A stretch of DNA of 64,000 nt from Sporosarcina sp. PTS2304 (lineage in GTDB: Bacteria > Bacillota > Bacilli > Bacillales_A > Planococcaceae), in the NCBI RefSeq assembly GCF_003351785.1, contig NZ_CP031230.1, positions 1,670,001-1,734,000 of the forward strand, in the 5' to 3' direction. The notes below the pieces were generated by a model, which worked only from the letters and a program-made list of their open reading frames with translations, searched no databases and had not been told where the DNA came from. Positions 35,456-44,510 of this stretch are shown here, one piece after another. Position numbers and translations under genes: made by a program. Each line of letters starts with the position of its first letter. The first letter of the stretch is position 1.

Positions 35456-36295
35456 CTAAACAGCCTTTTGTCGGTATTGTACCGGCGACTGGCTGTTTAG
35501 TTTCGTTTGAATACGGATATGGTTATAATAGTGAATATACTCTTCGACAATTTGTATTACACAAGCATTTGTTGTGCGATAGATCTCGTCGAGGTAGAAC
35601 GTTTCAGACTTTAGCGAGGAGTGAAACGTTTCGATGGGGGAATTATCAGCGGGCGTGCCTTTACGGGACATGCTCATGGTAATTCCTTTCTTTTTGACTG
35701 CTTCTTGATAAGCATAAGACGTATAAACAGAACCTTGATCACTATGAAGAATACAGCCCTCTGGTAGCTCTGCTAGTTGATTTAGGGTATCCAACACGAA
35801 GGCTGTATCTTGTGTAGATCCAATAGTGTAGGCCACGATTTCACCATTGTACAGATCCTTTATACTCGAAAGATACATCATAGATTGACCAAAAGGCAAG
35901 TACGTAATATCAGTCACTAACCTTTCGAGAGGCTGTGTAGCCGTGAAATCACGTGATACGATATTGGGTGCTACATACGCAGGTTGTCCTGTTCGCTTGC
36001 GTTTTTTCATTTTCACACGGCACTGCCAACCGTTTTTCTGCATGACACGTTGTACCGTTTTCTCACTTACACCAGGGTATAGACTGGCAATCATTCGATA
36101 TCCATAACGAAATTTATTCTTTTTACACAAGTTTCCAATCTGTTGGTCTCGTTCTTCTTTTTGTGTGTTCTGATCAGCTGTTTTACGCCAACGATAGTAC
36201 GTAGATCGGGCTACTCCTAAGTGCAGGCAAACTTCACTTACCGTCATTACTTCCTTTAATTCTTCTACTAGCTGAACGACTACTTTTGGTACCAC
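35456..36295 (-). CDS. IS3-family transposase, catalytic subunit (OrfB)
   Basis: A 279-residue integrase-core protein with an N-terminal HTH_21-like part (EVCLHLGVARSTYYRWR) and a DDE domain: D in RLVTDITYLPFG, D in LHSDQGSVYTS, E in NSPIETFHSSLKSE. It starts with GTG inside the end of OrfA (16-nt overlap). It probably works as an OrfAB fusion through frameshifting or by coupled initiation. The reading frame is intact. Confidence 0.88.
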   Translation of the reverse strand: MVPKVVVQLVEELKEVMTVSEVCLHLGVARSTYYRWRKTADQNTQKEERDQQIGNLCKKNKFRYGYRMIASLYPGVSEKTVQRVMQKNGWQCRVKMKKRKRTGQPAYVAPNIVSRDFTATQPLERLVTDITYLPFGQSMMYLSSIKDLYNGEIVAYTIGSTQDTAFVLDTLNQLAELPEGCILHSDQGSVYTSYAYQEAVKKKGITMSMSRKGTPADNSPIETFHSSLKSETFYLDEIYRTTNACVIQIVEEYIHYYNHIRIQTKLNSQSPVQYRQKAV

Positions 36296-36597
36296 TTCCT
36301 CTCCAAGTCTCTGTACTTTTTTAAAATATCTATCTGTTGTCGCAAATACCGATTTTCTGCTTGAAGTTCAGCTGTTTCACTTTCATATTCTGGTCCTTTC
36401 CCATACGTATATTGCTTTCCAACAGGCTGTTGTAAGCGATGAAGTTCGCCATTACGATACCATTTCATCCATGTTTTGAGTTGCGTTACATTTCGGATGC
36501 ATAGTTCCTCCATTACTTGCTTCACAGGAACACCGGCCAATCTCATTTCAATAGCTTTCATTTTCACTTCTGCTGGATAACTTACTCTCGTCGCCAT
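36280..36597 (-). CDS. IS3-family transposase, DNA-binding subunit (OrfA)
   Basis: A 105-residue protein: HTH_Tnp_1-type N-terminus (RVSYPAEVKMKAIEMRLAG, then a recognition helix around residues 30-46) and a C-terminal leucine-zipper-like helix (ETAELQAENRYLRQQIDILKK). It binds the IS ends. AGGAGGTG-like SD and ATG at 36597; the 3' end overlaps OrfB. Confidence 0.85.
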   Translation of the reverse strand: MATRVSYPAEVKMKAIEMRLAGVPVKQVMEELCIRNVTQLKTWMKWYRNGELHRLQQPVGKQYTYGKGPEYESETAELQAENRYLRQQIDILKKYRDLERKWYQK

Positions 36598-36732
36598 AGA
36601 AAAAACACCTCCACATTGATTTCATAAGGTTCTATACCCTATTTTCAACGAAAGGTGTTTTTATTTGTCTCATTTTTTTAGGTCAGTTCCATCAGTCTCA
36701 CCGATTTTCCGGATAGCTCTTTTTTAGATTGA

Positions 36733-36864
36733 TTATACTTTAAATTTCTTTCTGAACTTCGTCAATATCGTGGCATAGAAGATACTCAAAAATAGACCGC
36801 CCCAGATAATGATTATACCAACGATCATCATGAGTATCGCAGAACCGCTCATTCCTGTATCCAT
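36733..36864 (-). CDS. MetS-type small subunit of an NSS transporter
   Basis: A 43-residue ORF, MDTGMSGSAILMMIVGII onward, with one membrane helix (about 8-30) and a basic tail ending KFRKKFKV. Its ATG follows the stop of the NSS transporter gene without a gap, and AAAGGAGG in the transporter's last codons serves as its SD. Small MetS subunits of this kind accompany MetP methionine/alanine transporters in Corynebacterium. Translation coupling suggests an obligate partner of the transporter. Confidence 0.8.
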   Translation of the reverse strand: MDTGMSGSAILMMIVGIIIIWGGLFLSIFYATILTKFRKKFKV

Positions 36865-38385
36865 TTAATGCCCTCCTTTGTCATCTTCATAGTCCGAAGC
36901 AATACGTGTATTATTTTTCCACTTCAGCGATGTGAAGACGATAGACATTACAAATGCCCCAATAGCGACCGGCCATCCGATCGTCCATAAGAATGATGTC
37001 GGATATCCTTCGTAATTTTCGGCAATATTGTCTTTGATTAAGAAAAATAACATAGTTCCTAATAATAGTGGTGTAATCAATGTCAATGACACTTTCCACC
37101 ACCAGCCTAATCGTATATCCGATACAGCATTCGCATGTTGTTCGAAAATGCCAAGTTTTCTGAAAACCCAAGCCAGTAAAATAACTTCTACTAGACCAAT
37201 GACCGCGATACCGAATTGGTTAATAAAGTAATCTGCAACGTCTAGGAAGTATAGTCCACCTTTTGTTGCATATAGTAGGGAAATAATAGCAGAAAGCCCG
37301 ACACCGATTGTCACCGAACGACGTCTAGACATATTAAACTTGTCTGACATACCCGCAATATACGTTTCACAAATCGAAATAAGTGACGTAATTCCCGCCA
37401 ATACGAGTGATAAGAAGAAGAATGCTCCGAACAAGCCATTCAATCCCGGCATTTGATTGATAATTTCTGGGAACACTACGAAAGCGAGACCTACTCCGGC
37501 AGTCGCTACATCTGCCACGTCTACTCCTTGTGTTGTTGCCATGAATCCTAATACCGCAAATACTCCAATCCCTGCCAGTAACTCAACGGACGAGTTCGCA
37601 AAGCCTGTAATGAATGCGTTATTTGTAATATCCGACTTCTTCGGCAAATAACTAGAATACGTAATCATAATCGCAAATGCAATGGATAAACTGAAGAAAA
37701 TATGTCCATATGCGGCTACCCACACACGAGGATTCAATAACTTATCGACATCAGGTTTGAAGAATGCATCTAAACCTACCATCGCTCCATCAAGTGTAAT
37801 TGCACGAATGACAACGAATAAAAACAGGATGAATAAAATAGGAATGAAAATACGGTTTGCAAGTTCAATTCCTTTCTTTACCCCACCTAGTAAAATGATA
37901 TAACAAATAATCCATACGAGTAATAGCGGAATGGCTACGCCTCCAACTAATCCTCCAACTTCACCTGGGTTATCCGCTAAATTCAGTACATCGCCAAAGA
38001 AAAAGTCTTGTGGCTTGCTCCCCCAAGATAAATTGAACGAGTAAATTGTGTACTTCATCGCCCATGCAATAATTACTGCATAGTACGTTGAAATGACGAA
38101 GGAAACGAAAATCCCCCACCAGCCTAAAAATTCAGTCTTCTTTCCGTTTAATCGGAAGAAAGACAAGGGTGCCGAGCCACGGTATTTGTGACCGATTGTG
38201 AATTCCATAATAAGAATTGGAATACCAGCTGTTAAAAGTGCAAATAAATACGGGATAAAGAATGCGCCACCGCCGTTCTCGTATGCAACATACGGGAAGC
38301 GCCAAATGTTACCTAGTCCAATCGCTGAACCAACCGCCGCTAAAATAAAACCGGCTCTCGTTCCCCATTGTGAACGATTTTCCAT
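36865..38385 (-). CDS. NSS-family sodium:amino-acid symporter
   Basis: A 506-residue transporter with twelve membrane helices. Helix 1 has AAVGSAIGLGNIWRFPYVAYENGGGAFF, the hallmark Na+- and substrate-binding segment of neurotransmitter:sodium symporters (blocks at about 16-43). The adjacent MetS-like gene suggests methionine or another small neutral amino acid as substrate; this is inference from the MetP/MetS pair. AGAGGAGAG precedes the ATG. Confidence 0.9.
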   Translation of the reverse strand: MENRSQWGTRAGFILAAVGSAIGLGNIWRFPYVAYENGGGAFFIPYLFALLTAGIPILIMEFTIGHKYRGSAPLSFFRLNGKKTEFLGWWGIFVSFVISTYYAVIIAWAMKYTIYSFNLSWGSKPQDFFFGDVLNLADNPGEVGGLVGGVAIPLLLVWIICYIILLGGVKKGIELANRIFIPILFILFLFVVIRAITLDGAMVGLDAFFKPDVDKLLNPRVWVAAYGHIFFSLSIAFAIMITYSSYLPKKSDITNNAFITGFANSSVELLAGIGVFAVLGFMATTQGVDVADVATAGVGLAFVVFPEIINQMPGLNGLFGAFFFLSLVLAGITSLISICETYIAGMSDKFNMSRRRSVTIGVGLSAIISLLYATKGGLYFLDVADYFINQFGIAVIGLVEVILLAWVFRKLGIFEQHANAVSDIRLGWWWKVSLTLITPLLLGTMLFFLIKDNIAENYEGYPTSFLWTIGWPVAIGAFVMSIVFTSLKWKNNTRIASDYEDDKGGH

Positions 38386-38501
38386 GCAACTCTCTCCTCT
38401 CTTTTTGTTATCTTACAAAACTTATTACCATTCGATTTTTCTGACAACTCTAGTTCTGTATATTTAGTATAAACAGGAGATTCAGAGATGTCAAAACAAA
38501 T

Positions 38502-38540
38502 TTAGACTAAGAATGATGTATTCATCACTCTCAGTCTAAC
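38502..38540 (-). terminator. Terminator of the NhaC-family gene
   Basis: TTAGACTGAGAGTGATG and CATCATTCTTAGTCTAA pair on the minus strand just after the stop; the T tract is weak. Confidence 0.65.
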
Positions 38541-38549
38541 GTTGTAGTC

Positions 38550-40118
38550 TTATACAGTTTGGCTTTGCTGTCTTTTCCCTTTAGCACTCCAATACGTAAA
38601 CAATACTATTAAAATAATAACAACTGCCACTAAGCCAATCCATACAGATCCAGTTAACCCTAACACGAAGTAACCGATAGCCGCTACACTAGCCGCCACT
38701 AGCGCGTAAGGCAACTGTGTCGCTACGTGATCCATATGGTTACAGCCTGCTCCCGTTGAAGAAAGTATCGTCGTATCGGAAATCGGAGAACAATGATCAC
38801 CGAATACTGCTCCTGCTAATACCGCAGCTAATGCTGGCAATAAAAGTTCGGGTGCTGCATTCACCATAATTGTACCTGCAATCGGCATTAATATACCGAA
38901 AGATCCCCAAGATGTTCCTGTAGAGAATGCCATCAAACCAGCAAGTATAAAAATAAGTACCGGTAAAAACGCTACTGGAATATTCAATTGCTCGACCATT
39001 GTAGAAAGGAATAATCCTGTATCTAGTGTTGCAATTAATTCTGTTAATCCCCAAGCAAATATTAAAATTAAGATAGCAGGCATCATAGCTTTCAGTCCGC
39101 TAACGAATGCACGTGCCATCCACGAAGCATTTGCTGTTTCGTTTTCCTTCATTTGAAGCACATATAAGAACATTGCCAATAAAGTAGCTGTTATTCCACC
39201 GATCACTAATGATTTTGGAACATCTGTATTCTCAAAAATAGCCCAAATATCAAAAATGCCCGCTTCTACATATCCTGTGTAAATCATCATTCCGAGTGTT
39301 ACGAAAATTAGTGTCACGATCGGCAACACTAAATCACGTACTTTTCCATACGTGTGCTCTGGAAATTCTTCCTTTAACTCACCAGGAATTTCTTTTTGAG
39401 GATCATATAAATGCCCCTGCTGGTTCGCTCGATCTTCATGCTTCTTCATTTCAAAAAAGTCATGATTCGTCCATGCGAAGAAGAAAACCATCGATAATGT
39501 AGCAATCACATAGAAGTTCATCGGTGCCATCATAATAAATGCAGTTAATGGTGAATAAGAAACTGCTGCAGTTGTTCCAAGAATTAAAGCTAGTTGACCA
39601 ATCAGGAATGCTCCCCAACTGGAGATAGGTGAAACTACACAAATCGGTGCAGAAGTGGAATCGATAAAATATGCTAATTTTGCACGTGAAATTTTATGCT
39701 GATCAGTAATCGGTCGTGCAATTTGTCCGACAGCGAGCGCGTTAAAATAGTCATCCACAAAAATTGCAATCCCGAGAATCATCGTCAGTAACTTTGCCCC
39801 TCGTTTCGTCCGGATCCGCGTAACGGCCCAACGAGCGAAAGCGGCACTTCCACCAGACAAACTAACAAAAGCGGTAATGACTCCTAAAAGCAATAAAAAT
39901 AACATGATGAAAATATTATACGTATTCAAACCATCATCCCAAAATGAAATCGTTAACGCTGTAAAAACGCCTTTCAGTGTTTCTATAGGGGCAAATTCAG
40001 CAATCAGTAAAGCCGCTGTTAAAATTCCTGCACCCAAAGACAATAAAACTCTCCTCGTCACCAATACCATCACAATGGCGATCACAGGAGGCAAGATGGA
40101 TACCCACGTTCCAATCAT
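38550..40118 (-). CDS. NhaC-family transporter, probable lysine transporter
   Basis: A 522-residue protein with 12-13 membrane helices and the NhaC-family blocks FVDDYFNALAVGQIARP (about 117-133), STSAPICVVSPISSWGAF (about 152-169), FSTGTSWGSFGILMPIAG and GDHCSPISDTTILSSTGAGC. The family exchanges Na+ for H+ or organic cations. Its leader contains a lysine riboswitch (40295-40456), and NhaC paralogues under that riboswitch have been proposed as lysine transporters (LysW) in Gram-positive bacteria. Lysine import is therefore the best guess. AGGAGGA lies before the ATG. Confidence 0.85.
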   Translation of the reverse strand: MIGTWVSILPPVIAIVMVLVTRRVLLSLGAGILTAALLIAEFAPIETLKGVFTALTISFWDDGLNTYNIFIMLFLLLLGVITAFVSLSGGSAAFARWAVTRIRTKRGAKLLTMILGIAIFVDDYFNALAVGQIARPITDQHKISRAKLAYFIDSTSAPICVVSPISSWGAFLIGQLALILGTTAAVSYSPLTAFIMMAPMNFYVIATLSMVFFFAWTNHDFFEMKKHEDRANQQGHLYDPQKEIPGELKEEFPEHTYGKVRDLVLPIVTLIFVTLGMMIYTGYVEAGIFDIWAIFENTDVPKSLVIGGITATLLAMFLYVLQMKENETANASWMARAFVSGLKAMMPAILILIFAWGLTELIATLDTGLFLSTMVEQLNIPVAFLPVLIFILAGLMAFSTGTSWGSFGILMPIAGTIMVNAAPELLLPALAAVLAGAVFGDHCSPISDTTILSSTGAGCNHMDHVATQLPYALVAASVAAIGYFVLGLTGSVWIGLVAVVIILIVLFTYWSAKGKRQQSQTV

Positions 40119-40199
40119 TACAATTCCTCCTCTTTCTAGTTGCAGATTCTATCGAACATGTAAAAAAGGCCAAACGAAAAGCGGAGTGTTCATTCTACT

Positions 40200-40246
40200 A
40201 AAAAACCGGCTCCAACAAGTTATAACTAACGAGTAGGAGTCGGCGG
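40200..40246 (-). terminator. Riboswitch terminator
   Basis: On the minus strand CCGACTCC and GGAGCCGG pair, followed by six Ts, between the lysine aptamer and the transporter gene. It is the expected expression platform. Confidence 0.75.
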
Positions 40247-40294
40247 TACAGTACCATCTGTATATCATCCATAAGTGCGGATCATCTGGCTGTT

Positions 40295-40456
40295 GTAGTC
40301 CTCCATACATTGTCGCTGTATGACAGTGCCATTCCTCTTCGAAATGACCCCAACTTGAGAAGTAGACCTTTCTCAAACTTCGGCATTGTTTCCTTTTGCT
40401 TGCGGTCTTGGACGTCACTCTCTCACAAGTTACTTATAAACGATGCAGCCTCTACG
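40295..40456 (-). ncRNA. Lysine riboswitch (L-box)
   Basis: On the minus strand: P1 arms GTAGAGGCTGC (40445-40455) and GGAGGACTAC (40295-40304), AAGTAAC, AAAGGAAAC, TGCCGAAG, GTTGGGGTC and GGCACTGTCA in the order of the L-box five-way junction. A terminator follows. It should switch the downstream NhaC-family gene off when lysine is abundant. Confidence 0.85.
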
Positions 40457-40514
40457 GTAGTCTCGATATTCTTCTAGTTACAAGTGTAGCAATAATCGAC
40501 AACGTTCACAACAT

Positions 40515-41282
40515 TTATTCTAGATCTTGCAGAGGTACTTCTATCTGTGCCGGCAACTGCTCTCCTTTCGAATAAATTTGTGGTACTTTCCCTCTGATTA
40601 AACCAATCGCAACAGGAATTTTTTGTTCCACTACACTTTTACTTGTCGCGAGAGGCACGATAATCTGTACATTCACTTGGACAATTACATTGATTTCTAC
40701 ATGTGCATTGTTAATACCAAATTCAGTTATTTTCGTATCTACCGTCGCATGGACATCACCGACAACGTGAAAGCGAATAGGTATTTTCGGTCCCAAGTTA
40801 CCAATCAACGGAATATTCGTCGCTTGCCCGAGTGGTACGAAGAAGACAATTCCTTGTCCTTTTGCAGTCATATCAGGATTGTATTCTAAATCTCCGAGTG
40901 GAGGCAGCATATCGAGTTCCCCACCCTCTGCACGTTCGAGGTGATCTTCTACCAACTGATGAATCTCTGCCATCACTTGACCAATAATATCGGCATTGAA
41001 TTTCGTCGTCACAATATCTTTCGAATCATCCGGTACATTGATGATAATATCGTTGACGTCATAGACACTCGATGAGCGCGATTGAATAGCCTGACTAATA
41101 ACGTGACTCGCTATTTTTTGCGTTTGTACTTCTGCATATTGAGTATATATAGGGGTTAGTTGTTTATTAACTGAATAAAAGAAAAAGGCCACTGCCACAA
41201 CAATAGTCGGGACAAGAATACGCAGGATGCTTTTCGCCTGACGATTTTTTCTTGGTCGTTGCTGATTTGTATAAAACCGCAT
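40515..41282 (-). CDS. yunB: Sporulation protein YunB
   Basis: A 255-residue protein with a basic N-terminus, one membrane helix (about 19-41) and a YunB domain in the remainder (VDTKITEFGINNAHVEINV and similar). In B. subtilis it is expressed in the mother cell under SigE and needed for efficient sporulation. Here its SD (AGGAGG) lies in the 3' arm of a leader hairpin. Confidence 0.9.
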   Translation of the reverse strand: MRFYTNQQRPRKNRQAKSILRILVPTIVVAVAFFFYSVNKQLTPIYTQYAEVQTQKIASHVISQAIQSRSSSVYDVNDIIINVPDDSKDIVTTKFNADIIGQVMAEIHQLVEDHLERAEGGELDMLPPLGDLEYNPDMTAKGQGIVFFVPLGQATNIPLIGNLGPKIPIRFHVVGDVHATVDTKITEFGINNAHVEINVIVQVNVQIIVPLATSKSVVEQKIPVAIGLIRGKVPQIYSKGEQLPAQIEVPLQDLE

Positions 41283-41285
41283 AAA

Positions 41286-41323
41286 GACGCCTCCTGCTTC
41301 ACTTTATGCGAAACAGAAGGCGT
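41286..41323 (-). promoter_or_regulatory. Hairpin that covers the yunB ribosome binding site
   Basis: ACGCCTTCTG and CAGGAGGCGT pair on the minus strand, four bases before the yunB ATG; the AGGAGG SD lies in the 3' arm. It may also act as a weak terminator for yunD upstream. Confidence 0.5.
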
Positions 41324-41331
41324 ACATTCTA

Positions 41332-42708
41332 TTATTCATTGAAATATTTCTTGCCATACCAGCCAAGCACATCACGGATCAGTTCCGGCATAATATAGTC
41401 TTTTGGAGCGTCTTTAAGCAAAGGGAAAAAATAACCGAATGTAAACATGTCTAACGTAGCTAGCGCGTAGGTTTCCCCGGGTATCACTAAGCGATTTCCC
41501 GCAAATAATTGTCCTGCTTGATTACGGAATAAATGTTCATGAATCATGCTCCCCATGAAAGTTCCACGAAAACCAAGGCCTCTAATTTCAAGTTCTGTCC
41601 ATTTCGGATCAAGTGATTGCTCATAAACCTCTACTAATTCTGCTCCGTCTAATTGTACAATGCACGGATTGATAGGATGAGGCAATAAAGAATGTAAATT
41701 CCCTTTTGTCACCCACCCTTCCTCTAAACTTCCGAGGAAAATCCCAGCATTGAAAAGCGCGCAGTCAGCATGAGTATATGCAAGTAACGCACGCCCGAAT
41801 AACGAGGATAATGGGCTATCATCCGTTAATCGCTGAGTCAGTGGAGATGGATTATAAAAAACGGGTACATGGAGTGCTTTTTCTCCTGCCGTGAAATAGG
41901 AATTAATTTCTTTTACATCTGTATCCGTCCTCTCCATCGTCTGCGTAGAAAATACTTCCGCTTCCATATGAACCACTTGATTTGTCAAACGATCGATATC
42001 TACTTGAATATGGCCAATATGCTGACCGAATTTTCCTGAAGCGGCTATCAGTGTATCAGCTGACCATTCACCCGTCGGCAATAAGTGATGGGTATGCCCA
42101 CCCAAAATAATATCCAATTCAGGACAGGCGGCAGCTAACAAACGATCTTCATTAATCCCTAAATGAGACAGGCATACGAGCACGTCTACTTCCGGCCGTA
42201 TAGCGCGAGCAATCTCCATAATTTGCCCGCGTGGTTCTAATACTTCCCACCCAAGTTTACGATAAAATTCATAATACGGAGCAGTCGCACCTATCAACCC
42301 GACTCTTACCCCCTCTGCCGTTTCCCTAATACGGTAAGGTTGAGCCCAATATGGTTGCTCTCCATTCAATTCTTTAATATTGCATACAATGACATCAAAC
42401 GTTGCATCTTCATACAGTGACTCCAATTCTCGTTTTGACATCGTAATTCCTTCATTATTACCGATAGTCGCCGCATCATATCCAGCATCATTTAGTAAAT
42501 CGATATTGCCTTTTCCTTGAGTCCCTTCTGTAAACGGATGGGAACGATCGATATGATCCCCAATGTCCAACAAAAATACAGCCTCTCCTGCTTCCTTGGC
42601 AATTCTTTTTTGTTGCTGAAGAAAGCGCTTGATTTGAGGCCAGTTTTCAAAATGACTATGGACGTCATTTGTATGGTAAATATGAATGGTTGTTACCGTT
42701 TCTTTCAT
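41332..42708 (-). CDS. yunD: 5'-nucleotidase/metallophosphoesterase (YunD)
   Basis: A 458-residue UshA-like phosphoesterase without signal peptide. The metal-site motifs are HTNDVHSHF (about 11-19), LLDIGDHIDRS, IGNNEG and LGGHTHHL; the C-terminal 5'-nucleotidase domain (about 280-455) has LFNAGIFLG. It presumably dephosphorylates nucleotides in the cytosol. The ATG at 42708 overlaps the 3' end of yunE by a few bases after TTTGGGG, so it is coupled. Confidence 0.88.
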   Translation of the reverse strand: MKETVTTIHIYHTNDVHSHFENWPQIKRFLQQQKRIAKEAGEAVFLLDIGDHIDRSHPFTEGTQGKGNIDLLNDAGYDAATIGNNEGITMSKRELESLYEDATFDVIVCNIKELNGEQPYWAQPYRIRETAEGVRVGLIGATAPYYEFYRKLGWEVLEPRGQIMEIARAIRPEVDVLVCLSHLGINEDRLLAAACPELDIILGGHTHHLLPTGEWSADTLIAASGKFGQHIGHIQVDIDRLTNQVVHMEAEVFSTQTMERTDTDVKEINSYFTAGEKALHVPVFYNPSPLTQRLTDDSPLSSLFGRALLAYTHADCALFNAGIFLGSLEEGWVTKGNLHSLLPHPINPCIVQLDGAELVEVYEQSLDPKWTELEIRGLGFRGTFMGSMIHEHLFRNQAGQLFAGNRLVIPGETYALATLDMFTFGYFFPLLKDAPKDYIMPELIRDVLGWYGKKYFNE

Positions 42709-42713
42709 ATACG

Positions 42714-43538
42714 TCAACCCCAAATCCCCTCATAAATGGAACGTAGTCCAAAGACGAGTAAAATGATGCGTATGACTAAAACTAGTGTATCTGATTTCAT
42801 TTTGCCGTTTAAATAAGCTCCTAACATTCCACCAATATATGCGCCAGGTACGACTGCGATTGTATATAGCCACGGTACATGACCAAGTGAAATATGCGAT
42901 ATAGAGTTTACTACAGCAGACAGAAATACCATTAACATGGATGTCGCGACTGCTACATGCGGCGGGAATAAGAATAATAAAATCATTGCCGGCACTACCA
43001 TCGTCCCTCCGCCAATTCCGAATAACCCTGAAGTAAAGCCGATAAACAAAGACAAAACAATAGCGAACCAAATAGGATAGCCATATACATGCTTCTGTCC
43101 TTGTGGATCGATAAATTCAATTTTCTTTCCATTATTCACAAACCATTTAATAGGTTTCAAATATTTTCTTGTTAGTAATAGTGTAGACAAAACGATTAAT
43201 AAAATACCAAAGTATAGATTAAATGATTGCAAACTCACACTTTTATTAATCCATGCACCGAAAATAATTCCTGGTATACTAGCAACAAAAAATAGAAAGG
43301 CACTTCGATAGTCAATTGTTTTTACTTTCATATAAGAAACGGTGGAACCGAGTCCATTAGCAATCATCATAATAACCGATAAGCCTACCACACTTTGCGG
43401 GGTAATATCAGGAATCATTCCAAGATTCAATCCTACAAACAATGTGACAGGGACTAAAATAGTTCCACCACCGAGACCCGCAATCGAACCGATGACACCT
43501 GACACTAACCCGATAAGAGCAAGTATTACAAATACCAT
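42714..43538 (-). CDS. yunE: TauE/SafE-family sulfur-compound exporter (YunE)
   Basis: A 274-residue protein with eight membrane helices and the two TauE repeats, each with a Gly-rich start (GSIAGLGGGTILVP near 16-29, and SGLFGIGGGTMVVPA near 169-183). Members move sulfite, organosulfonates or other anions. Its ATG overlaps the yunF stop by one base; yunF-yunE-yunD form one operon. Confidence 0.88.
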   Translation of the reverse strand: MVFVILALIGLVSGVIGSIAGLGGGTILVPVTLFVGLNLGMIPDITPQSVVGLSVIMMIANGLGSTVSYMKVKTIDYRSAFLFFVASIPGIIFGAWINKSVSLQSFNLYFGILLIVLSTLLLTRKYLKPIKWFVNNGKKIEFIDPQGQKHVYGYPIWFAIVLSLFIGFTSGLFGIGGGTMVVPAMILLFLFPPHVAVATSMLMVFLSAVVNSISHISLGHVPWLYTIAVVPGAYIGGMLGAYLNGKMKSDTLVLVIRIILLVFGLRSIYEGIWG

Positions 43539-44398
43539 TACTGATCCTCCTCAAATAAATCCATCTGCTTCGTTAGCGGCTGACCATATTCTATGTTGAG
43601 TATACTCGCAAATTGCTTGGCGTTCTTAGCAGCATGCTGGCCCGAATTATTGTTAAAAATGACATATACATGTGACGTTTGTTGCTCAAGACTGTTGACA
43701 ATCTGCGCCATGCCTTCTAGTTCTTTTTCATTGTAATCATACAAATAACGAACTTTCCGCCATGCTTGACTGTCTTTCATCGTATTCACCCATCCTTTGT
43801 CATTGCGGCCATGCAGACGCAATAAAACGTCAGAACCTGTCGCCACAGGAACGAGCGGCACACTGCCATCCCCTACTTGTGGCTCATCACAAACGACATG
43901 GATGATCTGTAAGCTTTTCAAGAAATCCAATGTCTTCTGACGATATGCAGGTGAGTACCAAGACTGGTGGCGAAACTCGACCGCAATAGGCAACGGATGC
44001 AATTGTTCATGTACATAACGAATTCGATCGACATTTTCTTTCTGACAATCAAACCAAGGAGGAAATTGTACGAGAACCATCGCTAATTTACCAGCCTCTA
44101 CAAAAGATGTCATTGACAATTTAAACAAAGAAAACATCTCTTCTTCCGAATCATATGGAAGTTCTCCCCGTTGATGTCCCGTGATTCCTTGATATGCTTT
44201 TACAATAAACTTAAACGCAGCAGGAGTTTCTTGCACCCACTTATCCATCACTTTTTTTGATTGTATGGCGTAAAATGTCGAATCTAGCTCGACGATGGGA
44301 AAGTGTTTGCTATAGTCTACCAGTTTTTTATTGGCTATTGTTTGTTCGTTATAGAGGCTTGGGTGATCTCCCCAGCCTGTTAAACCTACATGAATCAT
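43538..44398 (-). CDS. yunF: DUF72 protein (YunF)
   Basis: A 286-residue TIM-barrel-like DUF72 protein with GLTGWGDHPSLY at the N-terminus (6-17), VELDSTFYAIQS, PIAVEFRHQSW and LRLHGRND. Its biochemical role is unknown. It is the first gene of the yunFED set; GGAGGGG precedes the ATG. A 340-bp repeat array lies just upstream. Confidence 0.85.
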   Translation of the reverse strand: MIHVGLTGWGDHPSLYNEQTIANKKLVDYSKHFPIVELDSTFYAIQSKKVMDKWVQETPAAFKFIVKAYQGITGHQRGELPYDSEEEMFSLFKLSMTSFVEAGKLAMVLVQFPPWFDCQKENVDRIRYVHEQLHPLPIAVEFRHQSWYSPAYRQKTLDFLKSLQIIHVVCDEPQVGDGSVPLVPVATGSDVLLRLHGRNDKGWVNTMKDSQAWRKVRYLYDYNEKELEGMAQIVNSLEQQTSHVYVIFNNNSGQHAAKNAKQFASILNIEYGQPLTKQMDLFEEDQ

Positions 44399-44510
44399 GG
44401 AAAGTCCCCTCCTTTTACCTTTAGCCTAGTGTATCATAACTTAGCTATTTTCGGAAAAGTTGGTGCATTTGGTTTGATGAATAGGTGGGTGGTCATAGAC
44501 ACTTGGTTGC

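Larger units (their letters stand above)
35421..36685 (-). mobile_element. IS3-family insertion sequence
   Basis: Two overlapping transposase genes are bounded by imperfect inverted repeats: TGCCTGTCGTTTTTGAGACA at 35421 and, read inward from 36685, TGACCTAAAAAAATGAGACA. Both start with TG as usual for IS3. No matching 3-4 bp target duplication is obvious, so the ends are approximate or the copy is old. It separates the lipA repeat hub from the NSS transporter genes. Confidence 0.7.

Noticed and set aside
35400..36700. Target-site duplication for the IS3 element
   Set aside because: Bases flanking the inferred ends (CAC on the left, GTT on the right) do not match, so no duplication is claimed.
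40149..40418. 89-codon ORF upstream of the NhaC-family gene
   Set aside because: It lies over the lysine riboswitch and its terminator, which explain the sequence better.
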